Below, in pieces: positions 26,871 to 36,358 of a stretch of 64,000 nucleotides of DNA. The stretch is from Ascidiaceihabitans donghaensis. GTDB lineage: Bacteria; Pseudomonadota; Alphaproteobacteria; Rhodobacterales; Rhodobacteraceae. A program made the translations under genes and the position numbers. The first letter of the stretch is position 1, and each line of letters opens with the position of its first letter. The stretch spans positions 3,380,729 to 3,444,728 of the forward strand of contig NZ_OMOR01000001.1 of the NCBI RefSeq assembly GCF_900302465.1, in the 5' to 3' direction. The notes beneath the pieces are model-generated. The model was not told the origin of the DNA. It made no database searches and saw nothing but the letters and a program-made list of their open reading frames with translations.

Positions 26871-27881
26871 ATGAAAGCTGTAGGACTTACACATTATCTG
26901 CCCGTCGAAAACACCGATGCGTTTTTGGACGTGGTCTTGGACAAACCGTCCCCCGAGGGACATGATATCCTTGTTGCTGTCAAAGCTGTCGCGGTGAACC
27001 CCGTGGATACGAAAGTGCGGGCGCCAAAGGACAAGGTAGAAGACCAGCCGCGGATCATCGGCTATGACGCGTCCGGCGTTGTCGAAGCCGTCGGGCCGGA
27101 CGTGACGCTCTTTAAGCCCGGGGATGCGGTCTACTATGCTGGCGATATTACACGATCAGGCACCAATGCGGAATTTCATCTGGTGGATGAAAGGATCGCG
27201 GGTCACAAGCCGACATCGCTGAACTACGCGCAAGCCGCGGCGTTGCCCCTGACGACAATCACGGCTTACGAAGCCTTCTTTGATCGACTTGGTATTGATC
27301 GTGATGGCGCCAATGCAGGCGAAACGATCCTTATCATTGGCGCAGGCGGCGGGGTCGGTTCTATCGGCATCCAGCTGGCTAAGCTGGCAGGGTTGACTGT
27401 TATCGCAACGGCCTCACGGCCAGAAACAACGCAATGGGTAAAAGATCTTGGCGCAACCCACGTCGTCAACCACCGAAAAGACATGGTTGCGCAGGTGCGC
27501 GCATTGGGCCTGCAACACGTCGATCACATCGCGATCCTCAACGACATGCGCCATTGGGAGACCGCGGTTGAGCTGATACGGCCACAAGGCGGGATCGTAT
27601 CGATTGATGACACCGATCTGCCAATGCCGATGGGTGGTATGAAGACGAAAGCCGCCAGTTTCCATTGGGCGTTTATGTTTGCCCGTTCCATGCACCAAAC
27701 GCCGGATATGGTAGAGCAGCATAACCTGCTGTCCTATGTGGCCGACAAGATTGATGCAGGTCAGATCAAAACGACTATGAGCAAGGTGCTGTCCCCGATC
27801 AACGCCGCCAACATGCGCGAGGCACATAGGTTGGTTGAGACCGGACAAGCCAAGGGAAAGATCGTGATCGAAGGCTTTTAA
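26871..27881 (+). CDS. zinc-type alcohol dehydrogenase family (quinone oxidoreductase-like MDR)
   Basis: A 336-residue medium-chain reductase. The N-terminal GroES-like half contains NPVDTKVRA and IGYDASGVVEAVG (about residues 42-76). A Rossmann motif IIGAGGGVGSIGIQLAKLAG lies near residue 152. The zinc-binding Cys/His set of classical alcohol dehydrogenases is missing, so it is probably a zinc-free NADPH quinone or enone reductase. It is third in the operon with the Old Yellow Enzyme and cupin. The start is preceded by a weak GGAAA. Confidence 0.88.
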   Translation: MKAVGLTHYLPVENTDAFLDVVLDKPSPEGHDILVAVKAVAVNPVDTKVRAPKDKVEDQPRIIGYDASGVVEAVGPDVTLFKPGDAVYYAGDITRSGTNAEFHLVDERIAGHKPTSLNYAQAAALPLTTITAYEAFFDRLGIDRDGANAGETILIIGAGGGVGSIGIQLAKLAGLTVIATASRPETTQWVKDLGATHVVNHRKDMVAQVRALGLQHVDHIAILNDMRHWETAVELIRPQGGIVSIDDTDLPMPMGGMKTKAASFHWAFMFARSMHQTPDMVEQHNLLSYVADKIDAGQIKTTMSKVLSPINAANMREAHRLVETGQAKGKIVIEGF

Positions 27882-27917
27882 TGCATCGGCTGATGCGTGA
27901 AATGCACTGCTTCTGCC

Positions 27918-28340
27918 TTATTTTCGGTGTCCGACAACGCCGTGCAACAGAAACAGAATGTTGCGACGGTGCTGCGGGGCAATCCGCGATCGCAGCAAGA
28001 AATTCACACTCTGCCAATCGCCTTCATTGCAACACCTCAGTGCAGATGTCAGCCAGGTTTCGTCAAAGGACAAGTCACTGACGCCGGGTCGAAAAAATAT
28101 CGGCCGCTTTGGCAGGGCTGTTGCCAGCCCCTTAATCAAAGCGGTCACATAGACATTTTGCGCCGCTTTGCGTTCCATCGACAATACCGCGCAAGCTTCG
28201 AACAATTCTGACCGCGCAGCGGACCTGCACTTCAAGGCAGCCAAACGGACAGTGTTCAAAAGCGTGCGCATCTCGTCCGACGTGTCGGCGGATGGGGCCG
28301 GTACATCCCAATCAGAATGATGCAAAAGCACTGCGGTCAT
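27918..28340 (-). CDS. hypothetical protein, 140 residues
   Basis: A mostly helical soluble protein with no signal peptide or membrane segment. Notable features are ALKCRSAARSELFEAC and a Trp-Gln-Ser-Val-Asn-Phe-Leu-Leu stretch near residue 110. The gene is convergent with the MDR dehydrogenase and has its own upstream AT-rich region. I do not recognise the family; the length and codon pattern suggest a real gene. No function is proposed. Confidence 0.55.
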   Translation of the reverse strand: MTAVLLHHSDWDVPAPSADTSDEMRTLLNTVRLAALKCRSAARSELFEACAVLSMERKAAQNVYVTALIKGLATALPKRPIFFRPGVSDLSFDETWLTSALRCCNEGDWQSVNFLLRSRIAPQHRRNILFLLHGVVGHRK

Positions 28341-28641
28341 TTTTTCGATCCAAATTTAGCGACACCCACTTACGGGATGCGAACACATACCTTATTATAA
28401 TAGTCAGATTTAACGGAGTTTTAAAGGCCAAAGCCGAATTGACACATTTATGTGTACTCTGCATCGATCCACAAATTGGCTAAGTCCCTTTGATATTGGC
28501 TATAATAGCGCATTTCGCACCCGCAGGCGGGTTGGGAAAAGCTGTGACCCGTACAGTCGCACATTGTCCAACCGATTTACCCCCGAGCGTCAAACAGGCG
28601 TTACCGACGCATCGTTCAGCGCGGGGCAAAAGATAAATATT
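28341..28641. other. AT-rich noncoding stretch beside the tRNA gene
   Basis: This 300-base gap between a hypothetical gene and the 3' end of tRNA-Arg is poorer in GC than its surroundings. It contains TATAAT at about 28501 and a short CCCGCAGGCGGG dyad, but no protein start or tRNA-end repeat I could confirm. It may hold promoters or an unrecognised RNA. Confidence 0.35.
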
Positions 28642-28718
28642 TGGCGATCCCTGAAGGACTCGAACCCTCAACCTGCTGATTAGAAGTCAGCTGCTCTATC
28701 CAGTTGAGCTAAGGGACC
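28642..28718 (-). tRNA. tRNA-Arg (anticodon TCT)
   Basis: On the minus strand a 77-base cloverleaf is seen. The acceptor GGTCCCT pairs with AGGGATC through one G-T wobble. A D-arm with GCTC/GAGC follows, then an anticodon stem GCTGA/TCAGC with loop CTTCTAA (anticodon TCT at 28682-28684). The T-arm is GGGTTCGAGTCC, and the 3' end has discriminator G and an encoded CCA. It reads AGA codons. Confidence 0.95.
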
Positions 28719-28781
28719 GCAACGGCCCTGTTGTCTGTGATTGCCTTAGGTTTGGCAAGACCCATACAACCATGAGGGCCC

Positions 28782-29246
28782 TCAAAGGGTGCGAGTCATA
28801 AAGACGCTTAACGGGTCGACGACATAGTCGCCAAAAGGCGGGCAGACCTGAAACCCTTCTGCTTGATACAGGGCACGTGCTGGCGCGAACATGTCGGCTG
28901 TTCCAGTTTCAAGGCTGAGACGGGACAGCCCCTTTTCCCGGGCTATATCTTGCAATGCGTTCAGGATCGCCCGCGCGAGACCTTTGCCGCGGGCTTCTTG
29001 GGCCGTGTGCATGGATTTGAGTTCACCGTGATCCGCCCCGATCACTTTCAACGCACCGACGCCTAAAACCTGATCACCCTGCCGCGCGGCCAAAAGGGTT
29101 ACGTCTGCTGCGACCAATTCGGACACATCCATCACGTGGCAACTTTCCTCGGGCGAACCCGCCCGCATCAACGCATGATGCCGCGTCAAAAGCGTTGCAA
29201 CGGCGGGTGTATCCGCGCGTTCAACCGTAATGCTTAGTGCGTCCAT
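28782..29246 (-). CDS. GNAT-family N-acetyltransferase
   Basis: A 154-residue single-domain acetyltransferase. The acetyl-CoA motif A is at about residues 82-98 (MHTAQEARGKGLARAIL, with the Arg-x-x-Gly-x-Ala core). The C-terminal strand pair LSLETGT and ALYQAEGF is typical of the PhnO/ElaA-like branch. The substrate is unknown. Its start overlaps the end of the complex I subunit gene by 13 bases, so the two are co-transcribed. Confidence 0.87.
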   Translation of the reverse strand: MDALSITVERADTPAVATLLTRHHALMRAGSPEESCHVMDVSELVAADVTLLAARQGDQVLGVGALKVIGADHGELKSMHTAQEARGKGLARAILNALQDIAREKGLSRLSLETGTADMFAPARALYQAEGFQVCPPFGDYVVDPLSVFMTRTL

Positions 29247-29545
29247 GCCCCACGTCGTCCTGTGGCAAAGTTTTCGCCATATCCGCCGGCACGGATGTTG
29301 GGTTTGCGTTTGTTGGGTTCTTGCACCTGCGCGTCAATGCCGTTGTCTTTGGCATAGGCGATGGCGTCTTCCTTGGTGTCGAATTGCAGCTTCACTTGGG
29401 CTTGCGTGTCCGCCGAAGACGTCCACCCCATCAAAGGATCGACAGAGCGCGCCGAAGCCGGAGCAAATTCCAACGTCCAGCCCTTGGTTTTGGCGGTGCC
29501 GGATGACATCGCAGTTTTGGCAGGTTGATAGATACGTGCGCGCAT
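29234..29545 (-). CDS. NDUFS4-like accessory subunit of complex I (ETC complex I subunit)
   Basis: A 103-residue protein. The pattern RIYQPAKTAMSSG, then WTLEFAPASARSVDPLMGWT and a later DAIAYAKDNGI matches the bacterial homologues of mitochondrial NDUFS4 (18-kDa subunit). These stabilise the NADH-binding module of respiratory complex I and are typical of Alphaproteobacteria. The chosen start at 29545 has GGAG upstream; a longer frame exists but has no binding site. It is co-transcribed with the following acetyltransferase gene and is unlinked to nuo genes here. Confidence 0.88.
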   Translation of the reverse strand: MRARIYQPAKTAMSSGTAKTKGWTLEFAPASARSVDPLMGWTSSADTQAQVKLQFDTKEDAIAYAKDNGIDAQVQEPNKRKPNIRAGGYGENFATGRRGAWTH

Positions 29546-29763
29546 GGGGGTCACTCCGCTGACTGGCTTGCATTTTCTATGGCATGACAGCGCAGCCCAC
29601 TGCAAGGGGGCTACGTGCCGACCACCCCCTACATCACGACAATGAAAAAGGAATAAACACACAAGCTACTGACAATAACTGGCATCAGAACCTTCGAATG
29701 GGCAACTGGCTCTTGAACCCTGCGCTCACAACGTCACATTGAAGGCTGAAAGCGAGTGACCCT

Positions 29764-31977
29764 ATGCCTTACGCCCATTCCGACAGCTCTGATGCAACGA
29801 TGGAACCGATCCTGTCCAATCCTGCCCCTGATGTGCGCAGCCGTCCCAAGCTGGAAGGCGGCAAAGCTTTCAAACTTGTCACGGAATTCGACCCGGCCGG
29901 GGATCAACCGACAGCCATCAAGGAACTGACAAGCGGGATCAACGATGGCGACCGCGATCAGGTGCTGTTGGGGGCAACGGGCACCGGCAAGACCTTCACC
30001 ATGGCGAAGGTGATCGAAGAAACCCAGCGCCCTGCGATCATTTTGGCGCCGAACAAAACTTTGGCGGCGCAATTGTACGGTGAATTCAAAGGGTTCTTTC
30101 CCGACAACGCCGTTGAATATTTCGTCAGCTACTATGACTATTATCAACCCGAAGCCTATGTGGCGCGCTCTGACACGTTCATCGAAAAAGAAAGCCAGAT
30201 CAACGAACAGATTGACCGCATGCGCCACTCTGCCACCCGCGCACTTCTGGAACGCGACGATGTGATTATTGTGGCATCGGTGTCATGTATCTACGGCATC
30301 GGCTCTGTTGAAACCTATGGTGCCATGACGCAAGATCTGACTGTCGGAAACAGCTACGACCAACGTCAGGTCATTGCCGATTTGGTGGCCCAGCAATACA
30401 AGCGCAACGATCAGGCATTCTTTCGTGGCGCATTTCGGGTACGGGGCGATTCGCTGGAAATCTTCCCTGCCCACCTTGATGACCGGGCATGGCGTTTGTC
30501 TTTCTTTGGCGAGGAATTGGAAAGCATTACGGAATTCGACCCGCTGACCGGTGAAAAGACCGCCAACATGGATCAGGTGCGGGTCTATGCGAATTCACAC
30601 TATGTGACACCCAAGCCAACCATGTCGCAGGCCATCATAGGCATCAAAAAAGAGCTGAAAATGCGTCTGGATCAACTTGTCGGCGACGGCAAGCTGCTGG
30701 AAGCCCAACGGCTGGAACAACGCTGTAACTTTGATCTTGAGATGCTGGAAGCCACCGGCGTGTGCAACGGTATTGAAAACTATTCGCGCTACCTGACGGG
30801 CCGTGCCCCGGGTGAGCCACCCCCCACGTTGTTTGAATTCATTCCTGACAACGCGATTGTATTTGCCGATGAATCACACGTGTCCGTGCCCCAGATCGGC
30901 GGCATGTACAAAGGTGACTACCGACGCAAATTCACTTTGGCTGAACACGGGTTCCGCCTGCCGTCCTGCATGGACAACCGGCCTTTGAAGTTTGAAGAAT
31001 GGGACGCTATGCGCCCGCAATCTATCTTTGTGTCCGCGACTCCTGCAGCATGGGAAATCGAGCAAACGGGCGGTGTGTTCACCGAACAAATCATTCGCCC
31101 CACCGGCTTGATCGATCCCGAAATCGAAATCCGCCCTGTCGAGATGCAAGTTGATGATCTGCTTGACGAGGTGCGCAAAGTGGCTGCCGACGGCATGCGG
31201 ACGCTATGCACCACCCTGACCAAACGCATGGCCGAAGACCTGACGGAATACATGCACGAACAGGGCATTCGCGTGCGTTATATGCACAGCGACATCGACA
31301 CGATTGAACGTATCGAAATCCTGCGTGATCTGCGCCTTGGGGCATTTGATGTGTTGATCGGGATCAACCTGTTGCGCGAAGGTTTGGACATCCCCGAATG
31401 TGGGTTGGTGGCCATTCTGGATGCGGACAAAGAAGGGTTTTTGCGTTCTGAAACCTCGCTTGTGCAAACCATCGGGCGCGCCGCGCGAAACGCCGAAGGC
31501 CGCGTGATCATGTATGCCGACAAAATCACTGGCTCCATGGAACGCGCAATGGGCGAAACAGAACGCCGCCGCGCCAAGCAGATGGCCTACAACCTAGAAC
31601 ATGGCATCACCCCCACAACCGTGAAGAAAAACGTCGAAGACATTCTGGCGGGTCTCTACAAAGGTGACACCGACCAATCCCGCGTGACTGCAAAGATCGA
31701 CAACCCACTGGCAGGTGGCAATTTGCAAACTGTTCTGGATGGGCTTCGAACCGACATGCGCAAAGCGGCCGAGAATCTGGAATTCGAGGAAGCCGCACGC
31801 CTACGGGACGAGGTCAAGCGCCTGGAAACCGTGGACCTTGCTGTCGCAGACGATCCTATGGCACGACAATATGCGGTGGAGAAAGCCGTAGGCGACGCAA
31901 AGAAAGCGTCCGGCCGAAGCACGGGCGGGCGCGGTGGCATGCGGGGTGGCAAAAGCCGCTATGGCGGGAAGAAATAG
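29764..31977 (+). CDS. uvrB: UvrABC excision nuclease subunit B
   Basis: A 737-residue DNA repair helicase-like protein that verifies lesions delivered by UvrA and recruits UvrC. The Walker A motif GATGTGKT is at residues 70-77. The [10 protein letters not shown] beta-hairpin follows near residue 120, DESH (motif II) lies in the middle, and helicase motifs V and VI ([15 protein letters not shown]) near 545-585. A UVR motif lies near residue 665 and a Gly/Arg-rich tail at the end. An alternative start exists at residue 13. The extended N-terminus and basic tail are usual in this group. Confidence 0.97.
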   Translation: MPYAHSDSSDATMEPILSNPAPDVRSRPKLEGGKAFKLVTEFDPAGDQPTAIKELTSGINDGDRDQVLLGATGTGKTFTMAKVIEETQRPAIILAPNKTLAAQLYGEFKGFFPDNAVEYFVSYYDYYQPEAYVARSDTFIEKESQINEQIDRMRHSATRALLERDDVIIVASVSCIYGIGSVETYGAMTQDLTVGNSYDQRQVIADLVAQQYKRNDQAFFRGAFRVRGDSLEIFPAHLDDRAWRLSFFGEELESITEFDPLTGEKTANMDQVRVYANSHYVTPKPTMSQAIIGIKKELKMRLDQLVGDGKLLEAQRLEQRCNFDLEMLEATGVCNGIENYSRYLTGRAPGEPPPTLFEFIPDNAIVFADESHVSVPQIGGMYKGDYRRKFTLAEHGFRLPSCMDNRPLKFEEWDAMRPQSIFVSATPAAWEIEQTGGVFTEQIIRPTGLIDPEIEIRPVEMQVDDLLDEVRKVAADGMRTLCTTLTKRMAEDLTEYMHEQGIRVRYMHSDIDTIERIEILRDLRLGAFDVLIGINLLREGLDIPECGLVAILDADKEGFLRSETSLVQTIGRAARNAEGRVIMYADKITGSMERAMGETERRRAKQMAYNLEHGITPTTVKKNVEDILAGLYKGDTDQSRVTAKIDNPLAGGNLQTVLDGLRTDMRKAAENLEFEEAARLRDEVKRLETVDLAVADDPMARQYAVEKAVGDAKKASGRSTGGRGGMRGGKSRYGGKK

Positions 31978-32047
31978 GGGGGCGCCCAGCGCTGAATATG
32001 CCCCTTCACCGTTCATCAATTCCCTAAAAACAAAGTGACAAGATGCA

Positions 32048-32266
32048 ATGAGGACAAGTTTAAGGCGAAAGGCGATTGGAATTTGTGATGCCAAACTGGC
32101 CTCGAAGGGTGAAAGCGTCGGCTTGTCGTTCTACGCATTTTTCGCCAACAAGAATGACGATCCGGAATTGTTGATGGAAGCTGCCGAATGGTGGATCAAA
32201 ACACATCAACTGAACCATTTCGAGAAAGCGCAAAAGATCAAAGCTTTGATTCAATCGGGCCAATAG
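32048..32266 (+). CDS. small hypothetical protein, 72 residues
   Basis: A short helical protein with a basic N-terminus, aromatic FYAFFANKNDD in the middle and a C-terminal EAAEWWIKTHQLN helix. It lies directly downstream of uvrB and 11 bases before a secreted hypothetical gene on the same strand. I have no family assignment. The composition and spacing make a real gene more likely than chance. Confidence 0.5.
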   Translation: MRTSLRRKAIGICDAKLASKGESVGLSFYAFFANKNDDPELLMEAAEWWIKTHQLNHFEKAQKIKALIQSGQ

Positions 32267-32277
32267 GACTGTTCACG

Positions 32278-32763
32278 ATGCGGAACTGGAAAAAAGCCTG
32301 TCGCAAAGACTTCAGGTCGCCTTTTCAACACACTATCTGTTATTTGGTTTTCCTTGCGATACTGCCCTGCCCAGCCTTAGCGTGGGATTTCACCCCGGGC
32401 CTGCCCTGTCTTCTTTCACACACCGAAGGCAACCGTCAGATCGAACTGACCTATGACCCCACGCAGCCGCTGTATTCTGTCACCGTTTCTCAGGACACAC
32501 CGTTCCCGGACAGTCCATTTTTCGCAATGACGTTCAACGGACCACGCCCCAATACCATCGCCAGCACACGCCATACCGTCAGCAACGATGGTCGCTCTGT
32601 TACTGTGACGGACACGGGCTTTGGCAATGTGCTGGACGGGTTGCAGTATAACCTTTCGACCACGATCATCGTGGCTGAGGAAAAGTTCGACATACAACTG
32701 CGCGGCGCGGCAGGCCCGGTTCAGGCCTTTCGCGATTGTGCGGCAGACGTACCCTCTGCTTAA
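32278..32763 (+). CDS. secreted hypothetical protein, 161 residues
   Basis: The protein starts with a long basic leader and a hydrophobic core (YLVFLAILPCPALA), with cleavage expected after ALA near residue 35. The mature part is beta-rich with two Cys that could pair (CLLSH and the C-terminal FRDCAAD). It probably resides in the periplasm. Its stop overlaps the convergent zinc-ribbon gene by four bases. Family not recognised. Confidence 0.6.
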   Translation: MRNWKKACRKDFRSPFQHTICYLVFLAILPCPALAWDFTPGLPCLLSHTEGNRQIELTYDPTQPLYSVTVSQDTPFPDSPFFAMTFNGPRPNTIASTRHTVSNDGRSVTVTDTGFGNVLDGLQYNLSTTIIVAEEKFDIQLRGAAGPVQAFRDCAADVPSA

Positions 32764-32987
32764 AAGTCGAACAGCTCTTCCAGAAACCCACCGCGTTTCT
32801 TGCGCTTTTCACCGCGGTATCCGTCATCGCGTGACGGGGCCGGCGTGGCTTGCCCGACAGAGCGGTCAATGATCTTGTCCAATTCACCGCGATCCAGCCA
32901 CACCCCACGGCAACTTGGGCAATAGTCGATTTCAACGCCGCTGCGGTCCGAAATTACAAGCGGGGTTCCGTCGATTGGGCAGATCAT
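32760..32987 (-). CDS. TFIIB-type zinc-ribbon protein
   Basis: A 75-residue protein with the compact zinc-ribbon layout: MICPIDG at the N-terminus, then YCPSCRGVWLDRGELDKII at residues 22-40. Cys3, Cys23 and Cys26 are present; the fourth ligand position is Asp6, as often seen in this small family. A basic linker RGEKRKKRGGF follows and the protein ends in FLEELFDF. These are widespread small proteins of unknown role. The gene overlaps its convergent neighbour by four bases. Confidence 0.85.
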   Translation of the reverse strand: MICPIDGTPLVISDRSGVEIDYCPSCRGVWLDRGELDKIIDRSVGQATPAPSRDDGYRGEKRKKRGGFLEELFDF

Positions 32988-33134
32988 GGGGTAGGCTCCT
33001 ATTTGTTACGATTTTAATATGGTGCGTCTTTACGCGTTTTGCATCCCCTGCATCCGCGTAAAATCAAAGACAAAGTAAACGTCCCATGTGCGGCGTAACC
33101 CCTTGTTAACCATAATGAACGCAAATGAAGCACT

Positions 33135-33821
33135 ATGCATCGGCTTCGTTCCCTTTTTTACGCTGTCATGGCGTTTGGCATCTGCGTGTCCCTCGGCTTG
33201 CCCGCGCAGGCAGGACCGTGGATGCGTGAAAAAGGGAAAGGGTTCTTTTCCACAGCAACCAAGATGACCTACGGGTTAACAACCACACAGTCGGGATACT
33301 TTGAATATGGCATAACCGATCGCCTTACATTTGGTGCGTCTATCGATGTGAACCTTGAAGGCGGATACGCAACCAGTGGCATGGGCCACGTGTTTATGCG
33401 CAAACCCCTGAAATGGAAACGTGGCAAGGGGATTTGGGCGTATCAGCTGGGCTTGGGCACCCGGATCGACGCCCTTGGAAAACACCCCTTTACCAAGACA
33501 TCACTGCATTTTGGCAAAGGTATCACATGGCGCGAGAAAGGTGGTTGGGTCAGTGTCGATGCGGGGATTGAGTGGGCACTGGGATCCGCCAACCATGTGA
33601 TGAAGGTCGATTTGACAGTCGGGTTGAATATTTCTCCGCGCAGCAAGGCGATGCTTCAGGTCTACACCAATGTCACTCAGTATGAGGCACGGATAACCTT
33701 GGCCCCATCATATATCTTCACCCCGAAGGCCAAGAAAATAAGCTACGTGATTGGACTGGAGGCCCCGACAAGCAACAGAAACGACTTCGGAATTAAGCTT
33801 GGGGTCTGGCAAAAGTTTTGA
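33135..33821 (+). CDS. probable outer-membrane beta-barrel-like protein
   Basis: A 228-residue protein with a signal peptide (cleavage after AQA near residue 26). It contains repeated alternating aromatic/polar strands (YFEYGITDRLTFGASIDV, VSVDAGIEWALG, KAMLQVYTNVTQYEARITL) ending in a terminal aromatic residue (WQKF). This is the pattern of a small outer-membrane barrel. Function is unknown. It is followed by a hairpin and converges on the large beta-helix gene, so the two are not co-transcribed. Confidence 0.6.
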   Translation: MHRLRSLFYAVMAFGICVSLGLPAQAGPWMREKGKGFFSTATKMTYGLTTTQSGYFEYGITDRLTFGASIDVNLEGGYATSGMGHVFMRKPLKWKRGKGIWAYQLGLGTRIDALGKHPFTKTSLHFGKGITWREKGGWVSVDAGIEWALGSANHVMKVDLTVGLNISPRSKAMLQVYTNVTQYEARITLAPSYIFTPKAKKISYVIGLEAPTSNRNDFGIKLGVWQKF

Positions 33822-33838
33822 AACAGAAAAATGGCAAA

Positions 33839-33866
33839 AGGCCCACGCGACGCATCACATGGGCCT
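33839..33866. terminator. stem-loop between convergent genes
   Basis: Seven-base arms AGGCCCA and TGGGCCT enclose a 14-base loop in the 74-base gap between two convergent genes. No long T-run follows, so it is either a modest bidirectional terminator or a transcript-end hairpin. Confidence 0.5.
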
Positions 33867-33895
33867 CATCCTAGACGTCAGTCAGGCTATGACGC

Positions 33896-36181
33896 TTAGT
33901 CATCAATGCGCAAAGCGATCTGGACCTCACCTTTTTGGTCCTCTCCCCACACAACATGGGCACGGTCCTGATTGGGACCTTCACGCAGCTCCACATGCGG
34001 CATTTGATACTTGGCAACGTTGTTGGCGTTACGTGTACGCTCAAGGAAAGTGACACTGTCCACACCCACGGCATACCCTTCAAAAGGCAAACGCCCTTCC
34101 GTTTCAATGACCCAGGTCGAGGCTGCGGTGTTCTGCTGGTGTTTGATACGCAGCGGATTGGACACCTGATATTCTACGCCATTGTAAGAATTGCCCGTGA
34201 AATCCACCAATTTAAAACGGCTGCGATCCAGATCGGCAAAACTGGTGTCCACACGATCGACACGGTCGATGTTGCCTTGAATTGACCGGAACTTATTGCC
34301 CGTGACCGCCAAACCATTCAGAAAATGGCCTGTTCCAAAGGGTTTGACCACAATGTAACTGAACCACGGGGCGACATCACCGGACAGAAACACATTGCTG
34401 GAAATGGTCATTGAACTGAATGAAAAGCCAGCCGTGAAATCCGGGGTGGAATCATGTTCGTTGGTCCATTCAATAAAGCAATTGTCGATGTAGTTGGCCG
34501 ACACAACGCTGCTTGTGTATCCGCTGGCAAATACAAAACCAGCAGACCGGACACCATTTGCAACGCTGTCCCCTTGGAAGAAGTGATTGCCGCTGATGAC
34601 GTTATTGGATCCGCCAAACAGTCCAAAGTGGCGAAAGCGCGTGGCGCGGTTGTCACGGATTTTAGGGTCGTTGGCGTTGATGTTGAACCCGATGCTCTGA
34701 CGGTCACTGACATCTTCCGCATCTTCATTGGACAGGAACTGGCATCGGTCAATAAAGATCCCCTGACACCCGCTGCCATGGGATGTGACACCGCGGTTCA
34801 ATGGGCGGGTGACAAAGCAATCGCGAATGTGGAAAATTGATCCACCCGGTGACAGCAGGATGCCACTGCACACGCCGTTGCATTGGAATTCGATGTCGTC
34901 AAAAACAAATTTGCTCAGCGAGCTGAACCCGGAAAAATCCACCAGATATTTGAAGCGGCTGAATTTGAAATTCTGTCGACCCTCCGCATCATACAGCGGT
35001 TTGTTCAACGTGATTTCACCGGTGCTGATATTTTTGGAACGCACATAAATCTCACGGCCAACACCGGCCCCCTCGACCAAGGACCCCACTTCAACCGACG
35101 CAATGTTGCTGACTGATGTCAGTGTACGCGAATCCGCAGGGTCGTAAGTGGCTTGAGAGTTCACAACCGTTGTGGCCCAATCACCGCCACTGGCAGCTTC
35201 AAGCTGACCGTTGCGGATCACGCGGCGGGTAGCATAGCTGGTGCGGTCCGGCACGGCGGCCTGCATGTCGATGGGTTCGGTGATAAAGACCTTGCGCCCC
35301 CGCAAGTCCAGGGCTTCGTGGTCAGAATTGTTCAGCAGTGCCTGAAACCCCTTTTTAAAGGCCAGCTCTTCGTCACCAAAAGCATCGATGTAGGCAGGCA
35401 GATGAAATTCGGTCGTAAGCAACAGCACCTTGTCGGTCGGCATGGTCACGGTTCCCTCAAAACGCACAGGGCCTTCCAAAGTGACATCGCTGTTCAGACG
35501 GTAAACCCCCGGAGGAACCAAAATCAAACGTCCGTTGGCAGCCGCATTAGCACGGTCAAAGGCGGCACTGTTGTCGGTGGTACCGTCACCGATCGCACCG
35601 TAATCGCGCACATCCACCACAGAAATGAGATCACGCAAAAAGAACGATGTGACGTCTTCGATTTCGATGTCATCAATACGCACGATGCCACCATTCGGCC
35701 CCGTCAGATCAATGCCGAAGTGGCCATAAATAGGCTCACTTCCCCAGATCATGTCGACGCCGGTACGGTCCCCTGCCCCGACAATTGCCTTGATCTCATA
35801 GACCTCTCCGTAATCTGTCAGCGTCGTACTTGCGGCATTCAAAGGAATACCTGTTACCGCATTGCCCCCCGAACGGCCTGCAAAGGCTGCGACACGTACG
35901 TTAGGCAAACTGCCAGAGATCACTTTGATCCGTGCCGTTATCTGCAAGTAACACCCCGGCAACAATGGGGTTTCGCCCATGTAACGCAAACGCGTTGTGT
36001 TTGCGATTTTTTGCACTTCCAGGCAGCTGCCAAAATCCTGATCCGCTGGCACAAACGCCGCGTTGGCCGCATTGGCATAGGTATCAGATCCCGGCGTTCC
36101 ATCGCCGCTGGACCATACATTCAAACCATTCGCAAATGATGGTGGCATCAGCACCACGCCGTCGGTAATTGCCTTGTTCAT
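33896..36181 (-). CDS. right-handed beta-helix protein with pectate-lyase-like fold
   Basis: A 761-residue protein. The first 200 residues look like a carbohydrate-binding beta-sandwich, including DIEIEDV near residue 190. Then VVDVRDYGAIGDGTTDNSAA at about residues 203-222 marks the start of a pectate-lyase/GH28-like parallel beta-helix. Many short Asn/Ser repeats follow (DNCFIE, SGNHFF, TGNKF). There is no signal peptide, which is common for surface or exopolysaccharide-associated members exported by other routes. The substrate is probably a cell-surface or algal polysaccharide. The start at 36181 is preceded by AAGGGA. Confidence 0.72.
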   Translation of the reverse strand: MNKAITDGVVLMPPSFANGLNVWSSGDGTPGSDTYANAANAAFVPADQDFGSCLEVQKIANTTRLRYMGETPLLPGCYLQITARIKVISGSLPNVRVAAFAGRSGGNAVTGIPLNAASTTLTDYGEVYEIKAIVGAGDRTGVDMIWGSEPIYGHFGIDLTGPNGGIVRIDDIEIEDVTSFFLRDLISVVDVRDYGAIGDGTTDNSAAFDRANAAANGRLILVPPGVYRLNSDVTLEGPVRFEGTVTMPTDKVLLLTTEFHLPAYIDAFGDEELAFKKGFQALLNNSDHEALDLRGRKVFITEPIDMQAAVPDRTSYATRRVIRNGQLEAASGGDWATTVVNSQATYDPADSRTLTSVSNIASVEVGSLVEGAGVGREIYVRSKNISTGEITLNKPLYDAEGRQNFKFSRFKYLVDFSGFSSLSKFVFDDIEFQCNGVCSGILLSPGGSIFHIRDCFVTRPLNRGVTSHGSGCQGIFIDRCQFLSNEDAEDVSDRQSIGFNINANDPKIRDNRATRFRHFGLFGGSNNVISGNHFFQGDSVANGVRSAGFVFASGYTSSVVSANYIDNCFIEWTNEHDSTPDFTAGFSFSSMTISSNVFLSGDVAPWFSYIVVKPFGTGHFLNGLAVTGNKFRSIQGNIDRVDRVDTSFADLDRSRFKLVDFTGNSYNGVEYQVSNPLRIKHQQNTAASTWVIETEGRLPFEGYAVGVDSVTFLERTRNANNVAKYQMPHVELREGPNQDRAHVVWGEDQKGEVQIALRIDD

Positions 36182-36312
36182 CAAAATCCCTTTCGCGGGC
36201 GGTGCAAGCCGTGTTGGGCACGCAGCGCATATTGAACCAGCGCACTGCAACCGGGTTCGGTGCAGCGCATGCGGGAAAAGGAAGTATCAATGAATGGTTA
36301 AGGTGCCCTCAC

Positions 36313-36329
36313 ACCACCGTTACGGTGGT
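36313..36329. terminator. short perfect hairpin downstream of the DUF4864 gene
   Basis: ACCACCG, a TTA loop, then CGGTGGT form a perfect seven-base stem. It lies 30 bases beyond the stop of the minus-strand DUF4864-like gene and before the beta-helix gene. It has no T-run. Confidence 0.4.
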
Positions 36330-36358
36330 CCTTGCAAAGGCGAAAGACCGGCAAGGTT

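Noticed and set aside
33106-33120. TTAACCATAATGAAC before the outer-membrane-like gene as a CtrA site
   Set aside because: With correct spacing the second half has three mismatches.
35153-36139. A 328-codon open frame opposite the beta-helix gene
   Set aside because: No recognisable domain or ribosome site. The minus-strand frame is longer and carries the pectate-lyase-like segment.
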